Shown: piece after piece, positions 18,970-27,280 of the stretch | Layout of the letters: the number at the start of each line of letters is the position of its first letter | How positions within the stretch are numbered: position 1 is the first letter of the stretch | Origin: Rhodobacterales bacterium 52_120_T64 | GTDB lineage: Bacteria; Pseudomonadota; Alphaproteobacteria; Rhodobacterales; Rhodobacteraceae | Direction of reading: 5' to 3' | Assembly: GCA_002162875.1 (NCBI GenBank) | Contig: MABA01000015.1 | Coordinates: 62,001-126,000 of the forward strand | DNA length: 64,000 nucleotides | Position numbers and translations under genes: made by a program | Notes under the pieces: generated by a model | What the model saw: only the letters and a program-made list of their open reading frames with translations | Database searches by the model: none | Told to the model about the DNA's origin: nothing

Positions 18970-20313
18970 ATGAAACACGATCACTCAAGAGTCGCCGAAT
19001 ACAAACCAAATAGCATCAGCCTGACAGGCGGTATCGCAATGGGTACCGGCGTGATGATCGGGGCAGGGATATTTGCACTGACCGGCCAAATAGCCGAACT
19101 GGCGGGGCCGTTGTTTCCTTTGTCTTTTGTCGTCGGGGCCATTGTTACCGCTTTCAGTGCTTACACCTACATCAAGATGTCCAATGCATATCCGTCGGCC
19201 GGTGGTATCGGCATGATCTTGCAAAAAGCGTATGGGCCAGGAACAGTTGCGGGTGGGGCTGCTCTGTTGATGGCATTTTCGATGATCATCAATGAAAGTC
19301 TGGTAGCCCGCACTTTCGGAACCTATACGCTTCGCCTGTTTGATCAAGGCCCGGACAGCTTTCTGGTACCAGTACTTGGTGTTGGATTGATCATTTTCGC
19401 CTTTCTCGTCAACCTTTCGGGTAACCGATCGGTTGGCTGGGTGTCGCTTAGTCTGGCGGTTCTGAAAGTTGGCGGCATTCTGGCGTTTGCGGTTACCGCG
19501 CTCTGGGCTGCGGGGTTTTCGTTTGCTTCGGCACAACCGGGCACGGCAACAAGTGGTTTCCCGCTTTCAGGTTTCGTTGCTTCGGTTGCTTTTTCGATCC
19601 TTGCCTACAAAGGGTTTACGACCATTACCAATTCCGGAGCAGAAATAACTGACCCACACCGCAATGTCGGCAGGGCGATCATTTGGTCTATTCTGATCTG
19701 TGTCGTTGTATACCTACTGGTTGCATTTGCTGTTGGCTCCGCCCTCTCTATTCCCCAAATTATTGCTGCCCGTGATTATTCAATGGCCGAAGCGGCCGGT
19801 CCGGTCTTTGGCGATTTCGGAACCTATTTTACCGTAGCGTTGGCGATTGTCGCTACCGCATCCGGTTTACTGGCCAGTATATTCGCGGTCTCCAGAATGT
19901 TGGCAATGCTAACCGACATGAAACTGATTCCGCACAGTCATTTCGGAATGCCCGGCCAAATTCAGGCACACACGCTCGTGTATACTGTGGTGGCCGCCGG
20001 ATTCCTTACGATATTTTTCGACCTCAGTCGGATCGCCTCGCTCGGGGTGTTTTTCTACTTGGTGATGGATATCGTCATTCACTGGGGGGTGATGCGCAAC
20101 CTCAAGACTGAAATCGACGCCTCACCGACGATCATGAGTGTGGCAATTCTTCTCGACGTGATTGTGCTGGCGGTATTTTCCGTTGTAAAAATCCAGTCGG
20201 ACCCAGCGATCGTGGTAATTGCTGCAATTGGCATTTTTGCGGTGTTTCTGTTTGAAGCGCTGTATTTATCGCGATCACGACGATTTCCTGCGCCTGATCA
20301 TCATGAGCATTGA
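18970..20313 (+). CDS. APC-family amino acid permease
   Basis: 447 aa, about 12 transmembrane helices, starting with the APC signature GGIAMGTGVMIGAGIFALTG. Probably a cation-coupled amino acid or amine transporter; substrate not predictable. A 12-codon mini-ORF (18938-18973) overlaps its start codon by ATGA. Base composition is slightly richer in GC than the flanking genes. Confidence 0.85.
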   Translation: MKHDHSRVAEYKPNSISLTGGIAMGTGVMIGAGIFALTGQIAELAGPLFPLSFVVGAIVTAFSAYTYIKMSNAYPSAGGIGMILQKAYGPGTVAGGAALLMAFSMIINESLVARTFGTYTLRLFDQGPDSFLVPVLGVGLIIFAFLVNLSGNRSVGWVSLSLAVLKVGGILAFAVTALWAAGFSFASAQPGTATSGFPLSGFVASVAFSILAYKGFTTITNSGAEITDPHRNVGRAIIWSILICVVVYLLVAFAVGSALSIPQIIAARDYSMAEAAGPVFGDFGTYFTVALAIVATASGLLASIFAVSRMLAMLTDMKLIPHSHFGMPGQIQAHTLVYTVVAAGFLTIFFDLSRIASLGVFFYLVMDIVIHWGVMRNLKTEIDASPTIMSVAILLDVIVLAVFSVVKIQSDPAIVVIAAIGIFAVFLFEALYLSRSRRFPAPDHHEH

Positions 20314-20449
20314 AGTGTTAAAAACCGAAGGTGTAGCCTTTGACAACTCTGTTGGATTTGGTTTGGAGAAGACGATCAAGTCTATCAATTGACCGAGACG
20401 CCACCTATACGCGGAAACTTGCGTTATTTTGATTTGAGTTGGCGTAACC

Positions 20450-21340
20450 TCAGGATTTCAACAGATGCTTGACGCTATTCGCGATAAGTGTTGAGAGATC
20501 AATAACGTTGCTTGGATGTTGAATGGAATTCGTTGTTATCAATTTCGTAACGCCGGTTATCTGGAAATCCTGATACGCGGTCTCGGCAAAAATCGCATGG
20601 ATTCCAATGCAAATTGGTGGAGGCGTTCCCTGAGTTACCAGATTTTCCACTGTTTTGATCATCGTTTTACCAGTAGAAATGATGTCATCAACCAGCACTG
20701 GAGTATAGTTCGATCCCGAGATATTTTCAGGCATCGAGATGGCGACCTCACGATCCCCGAAACGGGTTTTCTCAAGTACAAGATAAGGTGCGCCAGCCTT
20801 GTCAGCTACCGCCGCCACCCATTGCTTGCTTTCATTGTCAGGCCCGATCACCAGCGGGTTTGAAACGTTCTCCCGAATCCATCCCGAAATTGCCGGAGCT
20901 GCGTGAACCACAGCAGATGGCACGCGGTAAATATCGGACAGGGAATTGATGCGGTGCAGATGCGGATCAACAGTCAAGATCCAGTCTATCCATTGACCCA
21001 AAGCCTTGGCAAAATACCTTGCGGTGATGCCTTCACCATCCCGAAAACGTTCATCCTGACGCAAATAACACAAATACGGAGCTATCAATCCAACTTCGAG
21101 TGCGCCGAGGTCGCGTAATGTAGCGGCCGCAAATATCAGCGGCAGAAACTTTTCGTCGGGACGGTCAAGTGTGCAGACAAGTATGACTTTTCTGCCTGCA
21201 ACTGGCGTAAGAATACGCGTGACAGTTTCGCCATCCGGAAACCGGTGGACATTCATCTCGCCTAACTCAGCGCCCAGATGTGCAACTAAATCCTGCGCTA
21301 TGTCCTCGTTATCTGGAAATGCAAAAACAACCGGTTTCAT
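20450..21340 (-). CDS. prs: Ribose-phosphate pyrophosphokinase (archaeal-type)
   Basis: 296-aa PRPP synthase-family enzyme. It keeps the phosphoribosyl-binding loop (VLVDDIISTGKTMI, ~213-226), the ATP loop (YLCYLRQDERF, ~89-99) and the catalytic region VDPHLHR (~124). Sequence style resembles class III/archaeal PRS rather than the housekeeping bacterial enzyme, and it is shorter than E. coli Prs (315 aa). Last gene of a three-gene operon, overlapping the phosphorylase by ATGA. Context suggests it makes PRPP from ribose phosphates released from nucleotides, or uses ribose-1,5-bisphosphate; that last point is inference. Confidence 0.88.
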   Translation of the reverse strand: MKPVVFAFPDNEDIAQDLVAHLGAELGEMNVHRFPDGETVTRILTPVAGRKVILVCTLDRPDEKFLPLIFAAATLRDLGALEVGLIAPYLCYLRQDERFRDGEGITARYFAKALGQWIDWILTVDPHLHRINSLSDIYRVPSAVVHAAPAISGWIRENVSNPLVIGPDNESKQWVAAVADKAGAPYLVLEKTRFGDREVAISMPENISGSNYTPVLVDDIISTGKTMIKTVENLVTQGTPPPICIGIHAIFAETAYQDFQITGVTKLITTNSIQHPSNVIDLSTLIANSVKHLLKS

Positions 21341-22881
21341 ATTTCACCTTCTATTTCGACAATCCACGGCACGGATTTATTGTAATCGAGGGCGTAATCG
21401 AGTTCACCTTTTGACTCAGCGTGGATTGTCATCAGCGCTTCACCGGTTTGGACTTTCTGTCCCAGATGTACCTGAAATTTTATTCCCGCCGCCGGAGAAA
21501 CAGGCGCACCAGCCAGTTTTGCCAACGTTGACAGGCGGCGATTGTCGATTCCAGTTACACGGCCTGCAATGCTTGCCGCAATATCAACTTGATAATCGGC
21601 TATTGGCGGCTCTCTCAGTCCACCTTGAGCCTCACAAATCGCCTGGAATTTGGACCACACCCGTCCGCTATCAAGCGTAGATGCTGCGAGCTGCACACCG
21701 CTACCCTCTTCAGCAGCGCCGCCCAGTTCCAGCAGTGCGCCTGACAGGGCGAGTGACCTTTGGCGCAAGTCCTGTGGTGCGGCTTTTGCGCCAGTGAGAA
21801 CGGCCAGCACATCTCTCGCCTCCAGTGCTGGTCCGATGCCCGAACCGACTGGCTGGCTTCCGTCCGACTGGATTATCCGCGTCGCAAGCCCAAAGTTAAC
21901 CGCTGTCTCGTAAAGGAGGTTTTCCAGCTTATCTGCGTCTTCCTTGCTTCGCAGCTTTGCTGTTGGACCCACGGGAAGGTCCAGCACCAGATGGGTTGCG
22001 CCAGCGGCAATCTTTTTGGACAGGATCGAGGCAACCAGTTGCCCCTCGCTGTCAACTTCCAGTGCACGCTCCACACGGATTAGTATGTCGTCTGCAGGGC
22101 TTAGGTCAACGGCACCGCCCCAGACAACACAACCACCCTCAGCATCAACAACTCTACGCATGGCTGATAGATCAAGCCTAACCGGTGCGAGCGTCTCCAT
22201 TACATCAGCAGTGCCAGCCGGTGAAGTAATCGCCCGCGAAGACGTCTTGGGCATGATTAAACCACATGCGCTTACGATCGCGACTATGATTGGTGTGGTG
22301 CGGTTTCCCGGTAGGCCGCCAATGCAATGTTTATCGACGATGACACTGCCGCCCCAGTCAATCTGTTTTCCGGCGCCGATCATACTGACGGTCAGGGCTA
22401 CGGTTTCTGATTTGTCCAACCCATGCGATGCACAGGCCGTAATGAATCCAGCCAGATGAACGTTGGAATAGCGCCCCGAAACCACATCATCGATAATTTT
22501 CGTCATGTCGGAACTCCCCAGACGATGCCCGAAAATCTTTGCGCGTACTTTTCCCAGCGAGGTCAAAGGGTCCAAATGACGGACCTGAATTGGGTCGCCC
22601 TCTTTCGCCCCTAAACTCTTCCATGCCTGTTCGGAAAGGCCGGCCTCGCCAGCAGGCAGCAATCCGTCCATGATGACATGGTTAAGGGTAGCAACGATCT
22701 CGCCCTGAGGCCCGCGTACCAGTACCCGCGCATAAGTCATTAATCCTTCGGCACGACAAATGTGGCAATCGCTACGCATGAAAATGACGTTTTCCTGACC
22801 GGTCTCTATTCCAAGTCTTTTAAGCCGAAGTTTATGCGGTTCGTCTGATGATTTATCATTTTTCATGCTATGAATCCTCAT
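21337..22881 (-). CDS. AMP phosphorylase / thymidine phosphorylase family enzyme
   Basis: 514 aa, longer than bacterial DeoA (~440 aa) by an N-terminal domain, as in archaeal AMP phosphorylases. The glycosyltransferase core has the nucleoside and phosphate binding motif GGLPGNRTTP and the signature KTSSRAITSPAGTADVMETL (~230-250). Archaeal members split AMP, CMP or UMP with phosphate into base and ribose-1,5-bisphosphate. Overlaps the upstream nuclease and the downstream PRPP synthase genes by 4 nt each, so all three are made together. NMP as substrate is inferred from domain length and neighbours. Confidence 0.85.
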   Translation of the reverse strand: MRIHSMKNDKSSDEPHKLRLKRLGIETGQENVIFMRSDCHICRAEGLMTYARVLVRGPQGEIVATLNHVIMDGLLPAGEAGLSEQAWKSLGAKEGDPIQVRHLDPLTSLGKVRAKIFGHRLGSSDMTKIIDDVVSGRYSNVHLAGFITACASHGLDKSETVALTVSMIGAGKQIDWGGSVIVDKHCIGGLPGNRTTPIIVAIVSACGLIMPKTSSRAITSPAGTADVMETLAPVRLDLSAMRRVVDAEGGCVVWGGAVDLSPADDILIRVERALEVDSEGQLVASILSKKIAAGATHLVLDLPVGPTAKLRSKEDADKLENLLYETAVNFGLATRIIQSDGSQPVGSGIGPALEARDVLAVLTGAKAAPQDLRQRSLALSGALLELGGAAEEGSGVQLAASTLDSGRVWSKFQAICEAQGGLREPPIADYQVDIAASIAGRVTGIDNRRLSTLAKLAGAPVSPAAGIKFQVHLGQKVQTGEALMTIHAESKGELDYALDYNKSVPWIVEIEGEI

Positions 22882-24242
22882 TCAAGGTCCACGTTATCCC
22901 CGTATTCGGGAATATTGCACTCCCAGTTCAATTCCTCCTCGATCCGTTGGCGGAGTGCACCAGACGCTTTCGGTTCGCCATGAGTGATGAATGTGCGATT
23001 TGGTGGCAATTTGAAATTTCCAAGCCAGGTCATGATTTCATTGGCATCTGCATGCGCTGAAAGTGCGTGAAGATTTGTAACCTCCGCCCGGATAGGAATT
23101 TGCCGACCAAATATTTTCACACTTGAAGCGCCTCCGGTAATTTTCTCCCCACGCGTTCCAGCAGCCTGATAGCCTGCGAACAAGATCGCATTTCGACTGT
23201 CACTTCCATAACTGACAATATGGTGGAGAATTCGCCCACCCGTTGCCATACCACTTGCCGAAATAATGATTTTTGGCATCGGACTAACTCCGATAGCTTT
23301 GGATTCATCCACCGTTCTTACGTAGGTCGCTACCGCGCATGTGTCGCGGCATTGTTCAACACTTAGCCTGTGTTCAGATTGGTGCTCACAAAATATATCG
23401 CTGGCGTTTATCGCCATGGGACTGTCGAGAAATACCGGTAAATCAGGGATTTTGTTTGCAGCCTTTAGTCGCTGAATGTAAAAGAGCAGACTTTGAGCGC
23501 GACCCACAGCAAATGATGGGATTAAAATTGTACCGCCACGTCCTGCCACGCGAACTACAAGTTTGGCAATCTCGTCGTCGACGTCCAGATCTTCGTGCAG
23601 ACGATTTCCATAAGTTGATTCAACAATCAGATAATCGGCTGTGTGGATTGGAGCCGGTGCGACCAAAACCGGATCGTCTGGCCTCCCGAGATCGCCTGAA
23701 AATAGAATATTCGTGCCGTCCATGGAAACTTGCACCGTTGCAGCTCCAAGGATATGGCCCGCAGGTGAAAACCTGATATTCACATCCTTGAGAATATTGT
23801 TATCTTCGTTGAATTCCATCGGTACAATTTGTTTAAGGCATTCAGTAGCTTCTTCTTTCGTGTACAGCGGCTTGGCGGGTTTATGTCGCGAATACCGGTA
23901 CTTGTTTGCCAGATATGCCTCGCGTTCCTGCAGGTATCCGCTATCCGGCAATAGAACGGCGCATAAATCCTTTGTTGCAGACGTTGCAAATACTGGCCCT
24001 TTGAAGCCGTTACGAATGAGTGCTGGAAGATAACCTGTGTGGTCCAGATGAGCGTGGGTCAGGACAACAGCATCCAGACCTCTCGGTTCGATTGGAAAAG
24101 TTTGCCAATTTCGTAACCGCAACTCCTTGTGACCTTGAAACAGTCCACAATCTATCAAAATTTTACTGCGCTGGGTCTCTAGCAAGTATTTGGAACCGGT
24201 CACAGTTCCGGCGCCACCTAGAAAAGTAAGTTTTGTTCCCAT
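22878..24242 (-). CDS. Beta-CASP metallo-beta-lactamase RNA nuclease
   Basis: 454 aa from ATG 24242, chosen because GAGGT stands about 10 nt upstream and MBL proteins of this kind start MxxKLTFLGGAGTVTGS. Zinc motif THAHLDHTGY (62-71), further MBL ligands SPAGHILG (~160) and FSGDLG, then the beta-CASP domain and C-terminal TNLHALSAHAD. The family includes RNA endo/exonucleases and CPSF-like 3' processing enzymes. First gene of the cassette with the phosphorylase and PRPP synthase, under a CueR-type promoter. RNA as substrate is family knowledge. Confidence 0.88.
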   Translation of the reverse strand: MGTKLTFLGGAGTVTGSKYLLETQRSKILIDCGLFQGHKELRLRNWQTFPIEPRGLDAVVLTHAHLDHTGYLPALIRNGFKGPVFATSATKDLCAVLLPDSGYLQEREAYLANKYRYSRHKPAKPLYTKEEATECLKQIVPMEFNEDNNILKDVNIRFSPAGHILGAATVQVSMDGTNILFSGDLGRPDDPVLVAPAPIHTADYLIVESTYGNRLHEDLDVDDEIAKLVVRVAGRGGTILIPSFAVGRAQSLLFYIQRLKAANKIPDLPVFLDSPMAINASDIFCEHQSEHRLSVEQCRDTCAVATYVRTVDESKAIGVSPMPKIIISASGMATGGRILHHIVSYGSDSRNAILFAGYQAAGTRGEKITGGASSVKIFGRQIPIRAEVTNLHALSAHADANEIMTWLGNFKLPPNRTFITHGEPKASGALRQRIEEELNWECNIPEYGDNVDLE

Positions 24243-24298
24243 GAGTACAACACCTCGCATACAGCGGTTTGAATCCACGGTCCCTCATTCTTAAATGA

Positions 24299-24329
24299 AA
24301 TCTAGCACCCTCCCGCGCTGGAAGGTCAA
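24299..24329 (-). promoter_or_regulatory. CueR-type promoter of the nuclease/phosphorylase/prs operon
   Basis: Reverse strand: TTGACC (24329-24324), 19-bp spacer, TAGATT (24304-24299). Dyad CCTTCC-AGCGCG-GGAGGG with 6 bp between half-sites. Divergent from the Rieske promoter 36 bp away. Confidence 0.75.
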
Positions 24330-24365
24330 GGTGAAACGCAATATTATTCCTGTCTGAAAAAACCT

Positions 24366-24396
24366 TTGACCTTCCAGCAGGGGAAGGATGTAAGTT
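24366..24396 (+). promoter_or_regulatory. CueR-type promoter of Rieske gene
   Basis: TTGACC (24366-24371), 19-bp spacer with CCTTCC-AGCAGG-GGAAGG (6-bp gap), TAAGTT (24391-24396). Confidence 0.75.
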
Positions 24397-24407
24397 TAAC
24401 CAGCAGA

Positions 24408-24438
24408 TCGCCCTTCACTGGAGGGAGATTGGATAATA
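24408..24438 (+). promoter_or_regulatory. Second, degenerate CueR-like site before Rieske gene
   Basis: CCCTTCACTGGAGGG (24411-24425) has the same half-site pattern in register, followed 19 bp from TCGCCC by ATAATA (24433-24438). The -35 is poor. It may be an auxiliary operator or a duplicated, decayed promoter. Confidence 0.4.
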
Positions 24439-24513
24439 CCGCCTATATCTAGATATCTCCCGTTTACAATTCTGTTCTCCAGAGGGGGCTTGGCCTGATT
24501 ATGGAGGAATTCG

Positions 24514-25080
24514 ATGGTTGAGCTAACTTCCGATACCGACGACAGACGTCGAGATTTTCTATATGTCGCTACTGGAGCCGCTGGCGCTGTAGCGGCGGGC
24601 GCATCAATTTGGCCTCTCGTAAATCAGATGAATCCTTCAGCAGATGTGCAAGCACTATCAATGATTGAAGTTGAGATTTCCGGTGTCGAAATCGGAACCC
24701 AATTAACGGTAAAATGGCGTGGAAAACCGGTATTTATTCGACGGCGCAACAAAACCGAAATTAAATTGGCGCGATCTGTGGATTTTGACGTTTTATCTGA
24801 TCCTTTTGCCAGAAACGCAAATATTGACAAGAGCGCAAATGCGACGGATTTGAACCGTGCTTTAGACGCTGACGGCGAGTGGCTTGTAATGATCGGAGTC
24901 TGTACGCATCTTGGTTGCGTTCCTTTAGCGGATGCAGGTGAATTCGACGGCTGGTTTTGCCCGTGCCACGGATCTCACTACGACTCATCGGGGCGTATCA
25001 GAAAAGGGCCTGCCCCTGAAAACTTGGCAATTCCTGTGGCAACTTTTTTAACTGAATCTACGTTAAGACTTGGTGCGTAA
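24514..25080 (+). CDS. Rieske 2Fe-2S protein (ubiquinol-cytochrome c reductase type)
   Basis: 188 aa, normal length for the bc1 iron-sulfur subunit. Tat-type N-terminus ([17 protein letters not shown]) forming the membrane anchor, then both cluster-binding boxes CTHLGC (~129) and CPCHGSHYD (~149) intact. There is no cytochrome b or c1 gene beside it, so it is a solitary paralogue, perhaps a spare subunit for the chromosomal bc1 complex when copper damages its Fe-S cluster. Preceded by two CueR-like sites and followed by a strong terminator. Confidence 0.92.
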   Translation: MVELTSDTDDRRRDFLYVATGAAGAVAAGASIWPLVNQMNPSADVQALSMIEVEISGVEIGTQLTVKWRGKPVFIRRRNKTEIKLARSVDFDVLSDPFARNANIDKSANATDLNRALDADGEWLVMIGVCTHLGCVPLADAGEFDGWFCPCHGSHYDSSGRIRKGPAPENLAIPVATFLTESTLRLGA

Positions 25081-25115
25081 TCCCTGTCGCAAGCCGGTTG
25101 GGCCAAAATCACATT

Positions 25116-25141
25116 ACCGCCGCGATCGAAATCGCGGCGGT
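25116..25141. terminator. Strong hairpin terminator between convergent genes
   Basis: Perfect 11-bp stem ACCGCCGCGAT/ATCGCGGCGGT with a CGAA tetraloop, 36 nt after the Rieske stop and 42 nt from the end of the opposing DUF302 gene. Likely bidirectional. Confidence 0.75.
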
Positions 25142-25182
25142 TACTAAGAAGCGCGAAACGCCAATATGTGTAGTATTCACAT

Positions 25183-25569
25183 TCAGGCAGCTTTGACAGC
25201 AGCGCCCAGCATATCCCTTACCTGCCCGGCAACAGCTTTCAATTCGGAATTTTCAATCGCTTGCATCGACGCAACCGGGTCGATGGCGCTAATTTCAATA
25301 CCTCCGTTCACCGAGCGTAGGATCACATTGCAAGGTAACATTGCTCCAACTCGTGGCTCCACGCCAATGGCATGATACGCCATGTTCGGGTTGCAAGCAC
25401 CGAGGATACGATACGGGTCGATGTCTGCGTCGATCTTTTTCTTCATCGTCGCTTTAACGTCGATTTCGGTTAGAATCCCGAATCCCTTTTCAGCCAGTGC
25501 GACACGTATACGGGCATCAACGGTATCAATGTCGGTATCCGTAATCATTCGGTTGATCGTATAAGTCAT
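25183..25569 (-). CDS. DUF302 family protein
   Basis: 128 aa. The DUF302 pattern is clear (GFGILTEIDVKATMKKK, then YRILGACNPNMAYHAI, then MLPCNVILR). No signal peptide. Family members are small, of unknown biochemical role, and frequent in metal and redox islands; the two conserved Cys could bind a ligand. Third gene of an operon after the EF-hand protein and the 38-residue peptide. Confidence 0.85.
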   Translation of the reverse strand: MTYTINRMITDTDIDTVDARIRVALAEKGFGILTEIDVKATMKKKIDADIDPYRILGACNPNMAYHAIGVEPRVGAMLPCNVILRSVNGGIEISAIDPVASMQAIENSELKAVAGQVRDMLGAAVKAA

Positions 25570-25580
25570 TTCTCTATTTC

Positions 25581-25697
25581 CTAGCTGCGAATGTATTTAA
25601 TAAGCGCAACGATTGCGAGGCCGGTTAGAACAAGGCCCAGCAACATGCCTATACCACCCATGCCGTAACCCATTCCTGAATCGAGTTGATAACCCAT
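25581..25697 (-). CDS. Gly/Met-rich 38-aa membrane peptide
   Basis: Short gene starting MGYQLDSGMGYGMGGIGML, then a hydrophobic helix (GLVLTGLAIVALIKYI) and a basic end. A good ribosome site (AAAGGGGA) stands 8 nt before ATG 25697. It lies 25 nt after the EF-hand gene and 11 nt before DUF302 in the same orientation. The N-terminal Met/Gly pattern echoes the EF-hand protein and may contact copper. Family not recognised. Confidence 0.65.
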   Translation of the reverse strand: MGYQLDSGMGYGMGGIGMLLGLVLTGLAIVALIKYIRS

Positions 25698-25722
25698 AAT
25701 TTTCCCCTTTCGGAAATTGGTG

Positions 25723-26370
25723 TTAGTTGCTCTGGTTTTGCATCATTGTGCTGTCATGGGTACCTGCACCCATTCCGCCAGATGTACCGCGTGTGCCAGA
25801 GTGGATTTTCATCATATCATCCATGCTATCTGCCGGAGCCGTAATTTCGTCAGTTGTGATCTGACCGTCGCCATCATTGTCCAGCATCTGGAACCGGTCG
25901 ACCATTTTTTCGCGAATGGCCGCGCTGTGCAATGCTTCGAATTCACTTATCGAAAGCGTGCCGTCACCGTCGGTATCAAATTCTTCTAGCATGGCTTTCA
26001 GGCTGGCGAGTACTTCAGCAGAAGTTACGATGCCATCGCCATTGGCATCAAAATCCTGCATATTTCCAAAGCCACCCATTTGGCCGCCACCCATCATACC
26101 GGTGCCGCCGTGTCCGTTCATCATATATCCTTGCCCGCCATTCATCTGGCCGTGCATCTGCATCATCATTTGCATCATGTCGCCTTGACCACCCATCATA
26201 CCATTCTGGCCCTTGTGCGCACCATAACCACTCATCATGCCGTCTTGGCCGGACTGGCCGGATTGCGATCCGTGATCGCCACCGGCGTACACCGGAGACG
26301 TGGTCGCTGCCGTAACAGCGAGAGCTGCGACAAGACCAAGAGAGAGAACCGTTTTGCGATTGCGTTTCAT
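25723..26370 (-). CDS. Secreted Met/Gly/His-rich EF-hand protein
   Basis: 215 aa from ATG 26370, chosen for GAGGTG 8 nt upstream and a proper signal peptide (VLSLGLVAALAVTAATTSPVYA). Residues ~30-100 are low complexity, rich in Gly, Met, Gln and His (repeats like GMMGGQGDMMQMMMQMHGQ), a likely Cu(I)/Ag(I) sink. The C-terminal half has three EF-hand loops (DANGDGIVTSAE, DTDGDGTLSISE, DNDGDGQITTDE). Exported to the periplasm. First gene of the operon, divergent from a two-component system with a symmetric operator between them. Confidence 0.85.
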   Translation of the reverse strand: MKRNRKTVLSLGLVAALAVTAATTSPVYAGGDHGSQSGQSGQDGMMSGYGAHKGQNGMMGGQGDMMQMMMQMHGQMNGGQGYMMNGHGGTGMMGGGQMGGFGNMQDFDANGDGIVTSAEVLASLKAMLEEFDTDGDGTLSISEFEALHSAAIREKMVDRFQMLDNDGDGQITTDEITAPADSMDDMMKIHSGTRGTSGGMGAGTHDSTMMQNQSN

Positions 26371-26452
26371 AACATCACCTCGTTTGTTTAGTGTTTCGAT
26401 AACTTCTATCTGGGAGGTGAATGTCGCAATACTATGCCGCATTGGATGAAAG

Positions 26453-26472
26453 TTGTATCCGTTTGTCGCAAA
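26453..26472 (+). promoter_or_regulatory. Direct-repeat response-regulator site, rightward copy
   Basis: TTGTATCCGT followed at a 10-bp period by TTGTCGCAAA, the layout bound head-to-tail by OmpR/PhoB-type regulators. Mirror image of the site at 26480-26499. Confidence 0.5.
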
Positions 26473-26479
26473 CCAAATT

Positions 26480-26499
26480 CCTGTTACAAACGGATACAA
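26480..26499 (-). promoter_or_regulatory. Direct-repeat response-regulator site, leftward copy
   Basis: Reverse strand TTGTATCCGT then TTGTAACAGG. The first 14 bases (TTGTATCCGTTTGT) are identical to the rightward copy, forming a perfect inverted repeat around a 19-bp centre. Autoregulation by the adjacent regulator is inferred. Confidence 0.5.
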
Positions 26500-26545
26500 T
26501 TTCTTTGCGACGACAGGGCAAAACCCGAGCTAAACGGAAAAGACC

Positions 26546-27280
26546 ATGACAGACCAAACACATATCCAGCCGCATATCCTGATTGTCGATGACCATCGGG
26601 AAATCCGCGATGCTGTCACCCGCTATTTGGAAAAGAACGGTTTTCGAGCTTCATCAGCACGCGATGCTGTAGAGATGGACGCCAAACTGACTGCCGGGCG
26701 GTTTGATCTAATCGTGTTGGATGTGATGATGCCGGGTGAAGACGGTTTGTCCGTCTGCCGTAGACTCAGCGCCGAAGGGCGCATGCCTATTTTGATGCTG
26801 ACAGCGCTTGGCGAGGAAACCGATCGTATCGTTGGATTGGAAATCGGTGCCGATGACTACCTGCCAAAACCGTTTAATCCGCGCGAACTCCTGGCCCGTA
26901 TCAAAGCCATCCTACGACGTAGGGATAGGCACGAAACTTCGGCGGGGAAATTTACTGGCCGACACGTCAGTTTTGCCGGTTGGATTTTGGACACCGACCG
27001 TCGAATACTCAGCAATGCGGATAACAATGATGTAACCGAGCTTACCACAGCCGAGTTCAAACTGCTGACCGTTTTTCTGGAACGCCCGCGCTTTGTGCTG
27101 TCGCGTGATCAGTTACTTGATCTCACGTCGGGGAGATCCGCGCAGGTCTTTGATCGCACCATCGACAATCAGATCAGCCGGTTGCGCCGAAAAATCGAAG
27201 CCAATCCAAGTAAACCAGAAATCATCACCACTCTGCGTGGTGGTGGCTATTGCCTTGCTACAGAAGTGAAAAGTCTGTGA
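26546..27280 (+). CDS. OmpR-family response regulator
   Basis: 244 aa. Receiver domain with acidic pocket (IVDD, 14-16), phosphorylated Asp in VLDVMMPGEDG (~59) and Lys in LPKPF (~108); C-terminal winged helix ending RRKIEANP ... TLRGGGYCL. Transcription factor of a two-component pair with the kinase that overlaps its stop codon. The operator-like repeats upstream suggest control of itself and of the divergent EF-hand operon. The signal is probably metal or envelope stress, by context only. Confidence 0.93.
   Translation: MTDQTHIQPHILIVDDHREIRDAVTRYLEKNGFRASSARDAVEMDAKLTAGRFDLIVLDVMMPGEDGLSVCRRLSAEGRMPILMLTALGEETDRIVGLEIGADDYLPKPFNPRELLARIKAILRRRDRHETSAGKFTGRHVSFAGWILDTDRRILSNADNNDVTELTTAEFKLLTVFLERPRFVLSRDQLLDLTSGRSAQVFDRTIDNQISRLRRKIEANPSKPEIITTLRGGGYCLATEVKSL

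Noticed and set aside
18938-18973. 12-codon mini-ORF before the APC permease
   Set aside because: Could be a leader peptide, but has no ribosome site of its own and no attenuator-like structure.
24243-24278. Earlier start of the beta-CASP nuclease
   Set aside because: Codons before 24242 lack a ribosome site and do not resemble the family.
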